A stretch of DNA of 53,224 nt from Firmicutes bacterium CAG:24053_14 (lineage in GTDB: Bacteria; Bacillota; Clostridia; Oscillospirales; Oscillospiraceae), in contig MNSZ01000061.1 in NCBI GenBank assembly GCA_001916715.1, positions 1-53,224 of the forward strand, given 5' to 3'. The notes beneath the pieces are model-generated. The model had not been told where the DNA came from. It did no database searches and saw nothing but the letters and a program-made list of their open reading frames with translations. Numbering within the stretch: position 1 is the first letter of the stretch; every line of letters begins with the position of its first letter. The translations under genes were made by a program, and so were the position numbers. Shown here in pieces: positions 29,260 through 36,734 of this stretch.

Positions 29260-29895
29260 TTAATCTAACTTGACAGACGGCAGATTCCACTTATAGATCG
29301 TCGCAAACAGGCGCAGCGCAAAAATCACGAGCATTCCGCAGCCGACTGACAAAAGCTGATTTATGTCGAGCACATGCATCACATAGTAAAGTCCGCCGCC
29401 GATAAGCGACGCGACCGCGTACACGCGCTTTCGGAGCACCTTGGGCATGGTGTTCGTCATAACGTCGCGCAGCATGCCGCCGCCGACGCCGGTGCACATG
29501 CCTACAAACAAAACGAGGATAACATTATCGCTCACCGGCATTGCGGCGTTCATGCCGGATACGGTGAAAACAGCAAGGCCTATCGCGTCAAAGACATTGT
29601 TCACTGCGTCAAGCTTGTCCAAATGCAGCTTGTATTTTTCGCTGCGCAGATAAGCGTCTATAAACACCGCAAGCGCCGCGACGACGGATATGAGCAGATA
29701 CCAGTAGCTAACAAACATCACCGGCGGTATTCTTCCTATGAGCACGTCACGGATAACGCCGCCGCCGAGCGCCGTTGTCACCGCGAGGAACAAAACTCCG
29801 AATATATCGGCCTTTTTTTCGATCGCGACCATTGCTCCCGACACTGCAAACGCCGCCGCACCGATGAGTTCGAGAACAAACATTACATCTTCCAT
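29260..29895 (-). CDS. TRIC-type/UPF0126 (YvgT-like) membrane protein
   Basis: 211 residues with two tandem UPF0126 repeats. The paired glycine-rich motifs are GGGVIRDVLIGRIPPV and GGGMLRDVMTNTMPKVL, in about seven hydrophobic segments. Structures of family members show a trimeric cation channel like eukaryotic TRIC; some are proposed amino-acid or cation carriers. ATG 29895 overlaps the ychF stop (TGATG), so coupled translation is likely. A second ATG at MFVLELIG, preceded by GGAAG, could be the real start. Confidence 0.9.
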   Translation of the reverse strand: MEDVMFVLELIGAAAFAVSGAMVAIEKKADIFGVLFLAVTTALGGGVIRDVLIGRIPPVMFVSYWYLLISVVAALAVFIDAYLRSEKYKLHLDKLDAVNNVFDAIGLAVFTVSGMNAAMPVSDNVILVLFVGMCTGVGGGMLRDVMTNTMPKVLRKRVYAVASLIGGGLYYVMHVLDINQLLSVGCGMLVIFALRLFATIYKWNLPSVKLD

Positions 29896-30986
29896 CACAC
29901 GTTGAATCTGAACAGCGTAACATCGCCGTCGTTCATCACATAATCCTTGCCCTCGGAGCGGACAAGGCCTTTTTCCTTGGCTGCCGCCATGCTTCCGCAG
30001 GCTTTGAGATCGTCAAATGCTACTATCTCGGCGCGGATAAATCCGCGTTCGAAATCGGTGTGTATCTTGCCGGCGGCCTGGGGCGCCTTCGTTCCGCGGC
30101 GTATCGTCCATGCTCTGCACTCATCGCTGCCGCAGGTGAGGAAGGAGATAAGGCCAAGCAGCGAGTACGAGGTCTTTATCATGCGATCAAGTCCCGACTG
30201 GCTCATGCCCAGCTCTTCAAGGAACATTTCGCGCTCATCCGGCTCAAGGGCCGCGATCTCAGCTTCGAGCTTCGCGCAGATAGGCAGGACCTCCGCGCCC
30301 TCTTTGGCTGCTATATCGCAAAGCTGCTTGTAATAAGCGTTGTTTTCATAATCGGCGATGCCGTCCTCATCCATGTTCGCGGCATAGATGACCGGCTTTA
30401 TCGTAAGAAGGTCGCTCGTTGCGATAAGCTCCATATCGTCCGGATCGCACTCATAGCTGCGCACGCTCTTGCCCTCGTTCAGGTGCTCAAGAAGCCCCTG
30501 GAACACCTCGGCCTCGTGCAGATATTTCTTGTCGCCCTTAGCGTTCTTGTTTGCCTTTTCTATCCTGCGCTCGACCATTTCCATGTCGGCCATGATGAGC
30601 TCAAGGTCAATGATGTCAACGTCACGGGCAGGATCCGTTCCGCCCTCGACGTGGATGACATTTTCATCATCGAAGCATCTGACAACGTGAACGATAGCGT
30701 CTGTGTTGCGGATGTTCGACAGGAACTTGTTGCCCAGGCCCTCGCCCTTGGACGCACCCTTGACAAGGCCGGCTATATCCACAAATTCTATGACCGCCGG
30801 AGTGTATTTCTTCGGCTGGTATATCGACGCGAGGAAGTCAAGGCGTTCGTCCGGCACGGTGACCATGCCGACGTTCGGCTCGATCGTGCAGAACGGATAG
30901 TTCGCGCTCTCCGCCCCGGCGTTCGTAATTGCATTAAACAGTGTGGATTTGCCGACATTCGGCAGCCCGACTATTCCTAATTTCAT
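29895..30986 (-). CDS. ychF: Redox-regulated ATPase YchF (OLA1 family)
   Basis: 363-residue Obg-like P-loop protein that prefers ATP and binds ribosomes. The start MKLGIVGLPNVGKST carries the P-loop. The G-domain has DIAGLVKGASKGEGLGN, followed by a coiled-coil insertion and a C-terminal TGS-like domain (IHTDFERGFIRAEIV). ATG 30986 is the conserved start; a longer frame from 31013 contains the ribosome-binding site and is unlikely. The end of a decayed integrase gene lies only about 50 bases upstream, so the ychF promoter is now within or beyond mobile-element DNA. Confidence 0.96.
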   Translation of the reverse strand: MKLGIVGLPNVGKSTLFNAITNAGAESANYPFCTIEPNVGMVTVPDERLDFLASIYQPKKYTPAVIEFVDIAGLVKGASKGEGLGNKFLSNIRNTDAIVHVVRCFDDENVIHVEGGTDPARDVDIIDLELIMADMEMVERRIEKANKNAKGDKKYLHEAEVFQGLLEHLNEGKSVRSYECDPDDMELIATSDLLTIKPVIYAANMDEDGIADYENNAYYKQLCDIAAKEGAEVLPICAKLEAEIAALEPDEREMFLEELGMSQSGLDRMIKTSYSLLGLISFLTCGSDECRAWTIRRGTKAPQAAGKIHTDFERGFIRAEIVAFDDLKACGSMAAAKEKGLVRSEGKDYVMNDGDVTLFRFNV

Positions 30987-31037
30987 AGTTTTCTCTATCT
31001 CCTTATTTTTCAAGGGTTTTCGGCACTTGAACGGCGC

Positions 31038-31438
31038 TTACTGTACCATTACTGTACCATTTTGGTTTTGCTGCACTTTTTCAAATTGTAATACGGCTTT
31101 TGACATGGAATCATTCGTCACATGAACATACCGATCCATTGTTGTTTTTATACTTGCGTGACCAAGCAGCTTTTGAAGAACCTTGGGCTGCACGCCGCAT
31201 TCAATCGCTCTCGTGGCATAGATATGGCGCAAAGCGTACATACAGAATCGCCGGATTCCTGCCTCATCGCACAGTTTGTAAAGATGGGTATCATAGGAAC
31301 TGTTCTTTGCCGGTTCCCCGGTACGCCAGTTGATAAAGACAAGATCGCGCATGACCAGCCGAGCCGTGCGTAATATAAACCGTCCTTTCTTTGGCAGATA
31401 CCCTTACCGCATTCTTTGCCTCGTAAACTTTTACCCAT
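31038..31438 (-). pseudogene. int: Tyrosine integrase of Tn916/Tn1549 type, internally deleted
   Basis: ATG 31438, with a good AAAGGAG site, starts MGKSLRGKECGKGICQRKDG, the AP2-like N-terminus of Tn1549-type integrases. After about 26 codons the sequence jumps, out of frame, to the C-terminal catalytic part at 31352. There ALRHIYATRAIE, LLGHASIKTTMDRY and the nucleophile tyrosine are visible, ending at 31038. About 270 central residues, including the first catalytic arginine region, are missing relative to a 400-residue integrase. Not functional. Confidence 0.85.
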
Positions 31439-31529
31439 TCGGAAGCTCCTTTCTCACTATGAGAAGAAGTCCCTATGCATTTTATAATTGTAGCACAAGG
31501 GCTTCCTTTTCTCAATAGTGAACTTACCT

Positions 31530-31661
31530 TCAAATTGCCATTGTACGGCTGATGTACTCTTCAAACTCCCGGCACTTTACCAGTTTCTTTGTGCCGACGA
31601 AAAGCACGAACGGGCAGTTGGGCGCTCTCAGCATACTGTCGATCTTGTTGATGCCGATGTT
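31530..31661 (-). pseudogene. xis: Excisionase (Xis) C-terminal fragment
   Basis: The minus strand encodes NIGINKIDSML followed by a stretch with FVGTKKLVKCREFEEYI, ending at 31530. This is the C-terminal winged-helix part of Tn916-type Xis, in its normal place just before int. The N-terminal half is lost: the upstream sequence passes straight into a methylase fragment in another frame near 31661. Confidence 0.7.
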
Positions 31662-32008
31662 GCTGTATCTTTGTTTTGCCGACTTTTCCAGATCAACTGA
31701 GTAATGAAGTTTGTCTTCCCGAAAATCTCATCCATAATCAGGCGAAGGTATGTTACTTCGATATCATCAATGCTGATGAAAATAACGCCATCATCCGCCA
31801 GCAGCTTCAAGCGCGGATACATCATGCACAGCCGCTTGTCGTGGCGGGTCAAGTCCTCGCCCTCTTTGCCGACGACCTCGCCCAGCCGCTTCTTGATCTT
31901 CGGGTCATTGACGTTATCGTTATAAACCCAGCCCTCGTTTCCTGTGTTGTAGGGCGGATCAATGTTCCTACTGATTTTGATACAAAAAGAAAAAGCCCTC
32001 TCCGGCAC
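31628..32008 (-). pseudogene. Type III restriction-modification Mod methyltransferase, internal fragment
   Basis: About 105 residues are clearly from a Mod-type N6-adenine methyltransferase. They contain motif IV IDPPYNTGNEGW (about residue 16 on), DGVIFISIDD and a KTNFITQLIWKSRQNKD stretch. The start of Mod and the SAM-binding and C-terminal parts are missing. The 3' end runs into xis sequence at about 31660. Full Mod proteins are 500-650 residues. Recombination scar; no res gene remains. Confidence 0.8.
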
Positions 32009-32026
32009 AAAAGTGCCGAAAAAGGC
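31996..32026 (-). terminator. Terminator-like hairpin at the right edge of the remnant
   Basis: CGGCAC (32003-32008) and GTGCCG (32013-32018) pair, with outer AGCC/GGCT bases. On the minus strand the hairpin is followed by CTTTTTCTTTTT. It overlaps the right inverted repeat. Confidence 0.6.
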
Positions 32027-32036
32027 TTGAAATCAA

Positions 32037-32077
32037 GGGCTTCCGAGGTCAACTGCTGACTTCGGAAGCCCTTTTTT
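32037..32077 (+). terminator. Terminator at the remnant boundary
   Basis: GGGCTTCCGA (32037-32046) pairs perfectly with TCGGAAGCCC (32062-32071), followed on the plus strand by TTTTTT. No plus-strand gene precedes it now, another sign of lost DNA. Confidence 0.75.
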
Positions 32078-32194
32078 GTTTATTCGATTGTGGGATTCCA
32101 GCGTTCAGACGCTCGGCAGCGATGTGGCATAGGAGTCTTGCGGTGTACGGATTTTGGAATAATACCGACGCCGGGGATATCTGTTTGCTATGTA

Positions 32195-32413
32195 TCAGTT
32201 TGCGAGTATCTTGTTTATGCGCGCTTCCGCTTCCTTTGCTATTACTTCGGGGACTATGCCGGTGGCGACGACCTTGTCAAAGATCTCGCCGCACTTTTTC
32301 TTGCCGAGCAGTTTTATGGGGTACTTGAGCAGCTCAGGCGCAAGCTCCTTGATAACGGCGGCGGTATCGGGATTGTCAAGCAGCTCCTTGACGGTAAGCT
32401 TTCTGAAATCCAT
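32195..32413 (-). CDS. Small helical protein of unknown function
   Basis: 72 residues, predicted all-helical, no signal or membrane segment, with a basic C-terminal half. It starts MDFRKLTVKELLDNPD; the ATG has AAGGAG seven bases upstream. It has its own consensus promoter 50-75 bases upstream (32463-32490), although it lies downstream of the redox operon on the same strand. Short domains of this pattern are found alone or as C-terminal extensions in Clostridia. I cannot assign a function. Confidence 0.7.
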   Translation of the reverse strand: MDFRKLTVKELLDNPDTAAVIKELAPELLKYPIKLLGKKKCGEIFDKVVATGIVPEVIAKEAEARINKILAN

Positions 32414-32462
32414 GGCAATACTCCTTTTCGTTATTGCGGGGAGTTGCCCTGCGGATGCTTAC

Positions 32463-32490
32463 ATTATAGCTCCATCCCACAAAACGGCAA
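32463..32490 (-). promoter_or_regulatory. Promoter of the 72-residue protein gene
   Basis: TTGCCG (-35, 32490-32485) and perfect TATAAT (-10, 32468-32463), with 16 bases between. It lies in the gap after the flavin reductase gene and drives the small gene independently. Confidence 0.8.
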
Positions 32491-32509
32491 GAGATTGACA
32501 GACAGGCTT

Positions 32510-33721
32510 TCATTTAAGCGTACTGTTGGGTACGTCGAGCACAATGTCGGACATAGGGAAGGACGCGCAGGGATGGATGTAGCCAAACTCGATATCGGCT
32601 CTGCGGCGGCCGTCGGTCTTTTCCGGGACAAAGACCTTACCCGAGACGAGCTTTGAGCGGCACCATGAGCACTCGCCGCTGCGGCAGCGGGAGGGAGCGA
32701 CGATGCCCGCACGCTCGATGGAGGTCAGCAGCGGCTCATCGGCGGAGGCGGTGATGTCGTATTCCCTGCCGCACTGAATGACCTTAAGGTTGAAGGTCTT
32801 GCCGCGGATATCCTCCGGGTAGCCGGGCTGATTCCACGGGTCCTTTATCATGCCGAACAGCTCACGGCGCACGAACTTGCGGCGCAGGCCGAGCTTTGCG
32901 ATCTCGCCATCGAGGAAGTTGTACATCGCCTGCGGACCGCACATGAAGACGCTGTACTCCTCGCCACCGTACTTTTTGATAAGCTCGGCGGTGATGAAGC
33001 CGTGCTCATAGCCGGGCTTTTCCTCGTCGGACAGGACATGCACGACGTGTACCTTGTCGCAGGCGGCACAGACCTCGTCAAGTTCTTTCTTGTAGACAAT
33101 GCCGTCCTCCGTGCGTGAGCCGAAAAGTATCGTCAGGTCGAAGTCCTCAAAGCCGTCGCGGATGGCGTATGCCATGCCCATGAACGGAGTGATGCCGGAG
33201 CCGCCCGCGAGTGCTACGACCTTCTTCGCGTCGCGCAGGCGCTCATAGTAGAGGTGACCCTGCGGCCCGGAGATAGTGACATGCTGCCCGACGACCCAGT
33301 GATCCTGAATGTACGGGCTGACAAAGCCGGCGTCGTCGCGCTTGACGGTGATGTTGTATTCGCCGCGTTTTGCCCACGCCGGGGACGAGCAGAGCGAATA
33401 TGAGCGCGTGGTCACGGTGCCGCCTATGGGGACGCATACGCTGATGTACTGCCCGGCTCTGAACGGGGCGAGGGCGGAGCCATCCTCAGTCTTGAGGACG
33501 ATCGTCTTTGCATCGGCACCGTTCCGGCGTATCTCGGCCACGATGACCTCCTGCTTCTCCGGGTGGCGCTGCTTTGCCTTTTCGTTGGTGGTGAGAGTTT
33601 TCGGCAGCGGAGCGGAGGAGGCCGCCTGTATCGCCTTTTCGCGCACCTTGGGCATGTTCTTGAACCTGAGCATATCGAGCGCGCCGATCATGCCTACCTT
33701 GTAATTGAGCTTATCTGCCAT
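32510..33721 (-). CDS. NAD(P)H flavin/ferredoxin oxidoreductase with C-terminal 2Fe-2S domain
   Basis: 403 residues. After an N-terminal extension of about 60 residues comes an FNR-type FAD domain with RSYSLCSSP, an NAD(P) domain with GGSGITPFMGM and VFMCGPQAMY, and a C-terminal plant-type ferredoxin domain. The ferredoxin cysteine set is CRSGECSWCRSK plus a distal Cys in YIHPCASF. It carries electrons from NAD(P)H through FAD to 2Fe-2S and then to a partner, plausibly the adjacent FAD enzyme. Its ATG overlaps the region after the desaturase-like stop (AGGAGG inside that gene), so the two are coupled. Substrate unknown. Confidence 0.9.
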   Translation of the reverse strand: MADKLNYKVGMIGALDMLRFKNMPKVREKAIQAASSAPLPKTLTTNEKAKQRHPEKQEVIVAEIRRNGADAKTIVLKTEDGSALAPFRAGQYISVCVPIGGTVTTRSYSLCSSPAWAKRGEYNITVKRDDAGFVSPYIQDHWVVGQHVTISGPQGHLYYERLRDAKKVVALAGGSGITPFMGMAYAIRDGFEDFDLTILFGSRTEDGIVYKKELDEVCAACDKVHVVHVLSDEEKPGYEHGFITAELIKKYGGEEYSVFMCGPQAMYNFLDGEIAKLGLRRKFVRRELFGMIKDPWNQPGYPEDIRGKTFNLKVIQCGREYDITASADEPLLTSIERAGIVAPSRCRSGECSWCRSKLVSGKVFVPEKTDGRRRADIEFGYIHPCASFPMSDIVLDVPNSTLK

Positions 33722-33725
33722 CTTC

Positions 33726-35166
33726 TCAAGCCTCCTCTTCTTTCATTTCTGCGAGAGTCTTTTTTGCGAGCGTATCTCCGCTGAATATCGCGGAATTGTA
33801 GCCGTCGCCGCGGATGCTTGCCGCGCCGACAAACTTCAGCCCTTTTACCGGAAACTCTGTACCCATCATCATCATTCGCGGCATCATGTTGTCCCAGTCC
33901 TTCAGCTCGAAACCGTAGGCCGCGCCCTGAGGAACGTTGACATAGTTGCACATCGTCCACGGCGTCGCGATCTCAAGCTCCTCAATGTACGGGGTGACGG
34001 TAACGCCATAGCGCTCCTCGAAAAGCTTTATCAGCTTCTCGGCAAAGGCGGTCTTCGTCTCTACGTAATCATCCGGATCTACATTTGCCCAGTCATCATC
34101 CATGAAGGTGCTTGTGAGGGAGACAACGCAGGTACCCTCCGGTGAGAAGCCGGGGTTCACAACGTTGTAGCACACCATGACCTGGTTGCAGTTTGTCGCG
34201 ATGGTTTTTCCGGATTCGTACTCCTTGGCCGTATCGGCAGAGGTCGGGAGGAAGACGGTGTAATCGCGGATTCCGAGTTCCTCGGCGCTCCTGTCAAGCC
34301 CCATGTATACGACGAACATTCTCGCCGAATAGGTGCGGGCATTGCCAAGCTTCACCATGCGCTCCGGTACGACCTCCGGCGGGCACATCGTGGCGTACAC
34401 CATGTTCTGGTTCATGTTGCAGAGAATGTGTTTTGTCTCGACCTCGCCGCAGGTAGTCTTAACGCCGCGGACGGCCTTGCTCTCATCGAAGAGTATCTCG
34501 GTCGCGGTGCAGTTCATCCACACCTCGCCGCCCATGCTGCGGAAGCATTCGAGCAATCCTGTCGTCAGCTCGTTGCTGGTCTTGTCGGGTATCCACGCGC
34601 CGTGGTTTACGTACAGCCAGAGCATGTTGACGTACTGGAGGATTGACCGTGTAGCTGCCCAGCCGCAGGAAGTTGGGGAAGTGCTCCTGCATATACTTCG
34701 GGTCTGTCTTGCCCGCGACGCTCAGAGAGTAGTCGCCGGCGGCGTGAAACTCCGTGCCGAGGTCGAACAGATCCTGTATGGATTTGCGGCAGCCGGGCAC
34801 AAGACGCTCCATCTCATTGACAAACTCCTTTACCGTGCATGGGAGGGTCGCGTCGATATGCGTCCTGCCGTCGGAGGCGGTGGTGATAACGCGGAAGTTA
34901 TCCGGAACCATGTGCCACGGAATGTCAAGGCCGAACTCATCACAGATCCTGCGGCAGCCGCCGGGGTTTTCCTTTGTGCCCCATTCGCAGATCTCGTGCA
35001 GCGCCGTTTCAAATTCAAAACGGCCTCTACGGAAGCTTGAGGCGCAGCCGCCGGGCATATTGTGGCGCTCGATAAGCAGGGTCTTTTTTCCACCCTTTGC
35101 CATGCGGCAGGCTGCGGCAAGACCTCCGTTTCCGGCGCCGATCACAACGGCATCATATTTTGGCAT
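33726..35166 (-). pseudogene. Phytoene-desaturase-like FAD oxidoreductase, split by a one-base frameshift
   Basis: ATG 35166 (GGAGGAG upstream) opens MPKYDAVVIGAGNGGLAA, a classic Rossmann FAD motif, and stays in frame to about 34650. The rest of the protein (SILQYVNMLWLYV onward, ending GAASIRGDGYNSAIFSGDTLA) is in the neighbouring frame to the stop at 33726. The whole span is 480 codons plus one base, so a single extra base near 34643-34644 explains it. Family: CrtI/carotenoid-isomerase-like NAD(P)/FAD oxidoreductases (COG1233). Both halves are otherwise well conserved, so the lesion is recent or an assembly error. First gene of the operon facing the GntR regulator. Confidence 0.85.
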
Positions 35167-35186
35167 CAGTATCTCCTCCTTAATTT

Positions 35187-35199
35187 GTGGTAATACCAC
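35187..35199. promoter_or_regulatory. FadR-type operator 1
   Basis: GTGGTAATACCAC is a perfect 13-base palindrome matching the GntR/FadR-subfamily TGGTnnnACCA pattern. It lies between the -10 of the redox operon and its start codon, ideal for repression by the adjacent regulator. Confidence 0.7.
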
Positions 35200-35216
35200 G
35201 TGTTTGTACTGTGCAT

Positions 35217-35244
35217 TTTATAACAATCACCGGCAAAAGGTCAA
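35217..35244 (-). promoter_or_regulatory. Promoter of the redox operon
   Basis: TTGACC (-35, 35244-35239) and TATAAA (-10, 35222-35217), with 16 bases between, pointing at the desaturase-like gene. Confidence 0.6.
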
Positions 35245-35284
35245 TGCTGTTGCCGTATTTTCAGCGGAATAGTCAGCATTACGC

Positions 35285-35313
35285 TTGACTTTTAAGCATC
35301 TTGCAGGTAAAAT
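35285..35313 (+). promoter_or_regulatory. Promoter of the GntR regulator gene
   Basis: TTGACT (35285-35290), a 17-base spacer and TAAAAT (35308-35313), about 55 bases before the ATG. Confidence 0.75.
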
Positions 35314-35327
35314 TTGAAACGTGGAAT

Positions 35328-35340
35328 TTGGTATGACCAC
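35328..35340. promoter_or_regulatory. FadR-type operator 2
   Basis: TGGTATGACCA (35329-35339) matches TGGTnnnACCA. It lies just downstream of the regulator gene's -10, consistent with autorepression. Confidence 0.65.
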
Positions 35341-35366
35341 AGGCAATCCGCGTTTTGGAGGCAAAT

Positions 35367-36071
35367 ATGGGGTTCAATAAAATAGTAGCGGTGTCCATGA
35401 CGGAGCTGTTCGTGCAGCAGATTGAAAACATGATACTCTCCGGGGAGCTCGCTATCGGCGAGCAGCTGCCGCCGGCGCGGGAGCTGTCGGTGAAAATGGG
35501 CGTCAGCAGAACGGTCATTTCCGCGGGGCTTGTGGAGCTTGAGAAGCTCGGCTTTGTTGAGATTCGCACGCGGCAGGGCGTGTTCGTCTGCGACTACCGG
35601 CGTAAGGGCAGCCTTGAGACGCTTATCGCCATCATGCGCTATAACGGCGGCGCGATGAGGAAGAACGAGGTAAAATCCCTGCTCGAAACGCGCGACGCGA
35701 TGGAGTGCCTGTGCCTGCGCCTTGTGTGCGAGAAGAACGACGTGACCGAGCTTGAAAAGCTCAGCCCGATCCTTGACAGCATCCGTGACGCACGCAACGC
35801 CGACGAGGCCGCAGAGCGGGTATTCAGCTTCCACCATGAGCTTGCGATAATGTCCGGCAACGTGCTGCTGCCGCTGCTATACTATTCCTTTAAGACGCAG
35901 GGCGAGTACCTGTGGTCACTCTATTGCAAGCGCAGCGGTGTGAAGAAGCTGTATGAAATAAAGCTTGCGCTCTTCTCGGCACTTATGAATAAGGATATTG
36001 ATTCCGCGATAGAGCAGACGCACCGGATCATGGATGTCGCGAAGAACGACCTTGGTTTCTACGGGGCGTGA
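35367..36071 (+). CDS. GntR/FadR-family transcriptional regulator
   Basis: 234 residues. An N-terminal winged helix (about 5-75; GEQLPPARELSVKMGVSRTVISAGLVELEKLG) is followed by an all-helical FCD effector domain. Conserved Asp/His ligand positions typical of FCD are suggested by RDAMECL and FHHELAIMSGN. ATG 35367 has GGAGG five bases upstream; an in-frame TTG at 35355 is not needed. Divergent from the desaturase-like/reductase operon, with two TGGTnnnACCA palindromes between them. It most likely represses that operon and itself until a carboxylate-type ligand binds. The ligand is unknown. Confidence 0.9.
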   Translation: MGFNKIVAVSMTELFVQQIENMILSGELAIGEQLPPARELSVKMGVSRTVISAGLVELEKLGFVEIRTRQGVFVCDYRRKGSLETLIAIMRYNGGAMRKNEVKSLLETRDAMECLCLRLVCEKNDVTELEKLSPILDSIRDARNADEAAERVFSFHHELAIMSGNVLLPLLYYSFKTQGEYLWSLYCKRSGVKKLYEIKLALFSALMNKDIDSAIEQTHRIMDVAKNDLGFYGA

Positions 36072-36141
36072 CAACAGAAAAAGCTCGTTGGGCTCAAAGC
36101 ACCCTTACGCGCTTTTTCCTTGGCGTTATTAATTAAAAGGT

Positions 36142-36290
36142 TTATTTGCCATCAACTGCAGTTTGGTGCAAAACGTTGGTAAGGATTTTCTCAATCCGCT
36201 GTCCCAAGAGCTTGTTTTCCGCCGGAGCCTTTCCTTGAAGAGTCTTCAATTCCTATTGAGACATTGCAGCTAATTCTTTGTCGGTATATT
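36142..36290 (-). pseudogene. Possible degraded small gene
   Basis: One minus-strand frame gives TDKELAAMSQ, a TAG at 36253-36255, then ELKTLQGKAPAENKLLGQR and a helical tail ending at 36142. It reads like a short helical protein broken by one nonsense codon. No family recognised and no ribosome-binding site established. The rest of 36072-36440 is AT-rich with nothing else visible. Confidence 0.3.
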
Positions 36291-36442
36291 TTTTTCATAA
36301 CAAATCTTCGACCAAAATCGAAAGCAATACCCTAATTTTAAAATTATCATTTCCCATCAACATAACTAAATTGAAGTCCGTTTTTTGTGAAAATTGCAAC
36401 AATTTCTGCATTGATAAATCTCCGGCTCCCCCGATTTCGGGC

Positions 36443-36476
36443 AAAAAAATCGCTGCATTCCCTTTGGGATGCAGCG
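36443..36476 (-). terminator. Second terminator after tRNA-Ser
   Basis: CGCTGCAT (36451-36458) and ATGCAGCG (36469-36476) form a stem extended by CCC/GGG. On the minus strand it is followed by ATTTTTTT. Confidence 0.75.
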
Positions 36477-36483
36477 GGCAAAA

Positions 36484-36514
36484 AAACAAGCCCCGTCTGT
36501 TGACGGGACTTGTT
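36484..36514 (-). terminator. First terminator after tRNA-Ser
   Basis: Arms around CCCGTC (36491-36496) and GACGGG (36501-36506), extended by ACAAG/CTTGT. On the minus strand it is followed by seven Ts. Confidence 0.85.
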
Positions 36515-36517
36515 ATT

Positions 36518-36611
36518 ATGGCGGAGAAGGAGGGATTTGAACCCTCGAACACCTTATGGGTGTTACACGATTTCCAATCGTGCGCGCTCGGCCGGACTAC
36601 GCGACTTCTCC
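36518..36611 (-). tRNA. tRNA-Ser(GGA)
   Basis: A class II tRNA of 94 bases including an encoded CCA. The acceptor stem is GGAGAAG (36611-36605) with CTTCTCC (36528-36522). The anticodon arm CACGA-TTGGAAA-TCGTG gives anticodon GGA. There is a long variable arm, and the T arm is GAGGG-TTCAAAT-CCCTC. It has a strong promoter upstream and tandem terminators downstream. Confidence 0.97.
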
Positions 36612-36645
36612 GAGTACAAACAATATTCAAATGTTCAGCTTATGT

Positions 36646-36674
36646 ATTATAATTCACTTTTCTGCTAAAGTCAA
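36646..36674 (-). promoter_or_regulatory. Promoter of tRNA-Ser
   Basis: TTGACT (-35, 36674-36669), a 17-base spacer and perfect TATAAT (-10, 36651-36646). It lies about 35 bases before the tRNA. Confidence 0.85.
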
Positions 36675-36734
36675 GCCTTTTCTTTGAATATATCATGCCG
36701 CGGCGGCAACAATAGATTTAAGGAGGGATGGCTT

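Larger units (their letters stand above)
31008..32032. mobile_element. Decayed integrative-element remnant bounded by imperfect inverted repeats
   Basis: The block holds an internally deleted integrase, a xis tail and a Mod methylase fragment. A 21-base sequence at 31008-31028 recurs inverted at 32011-32032 with 19 of 22 aligned positions identical (TTTCAAG..TTTTCGGCACTT). The repeats bound the debris and could be relics of element ends. They could also be coincidental, since the right copy is part of a terminator stem. The left repeat ends just before the ychF ribosome-binding site. Confidence 0.55.

Noticed and set aside
36278..36652. Plus-strand frame of 124 codons across tRNA-Ser
   Set aside because: It overlaps the tRNA and two terminators on the opposite strand; translations across tRNAs are a common artefact.
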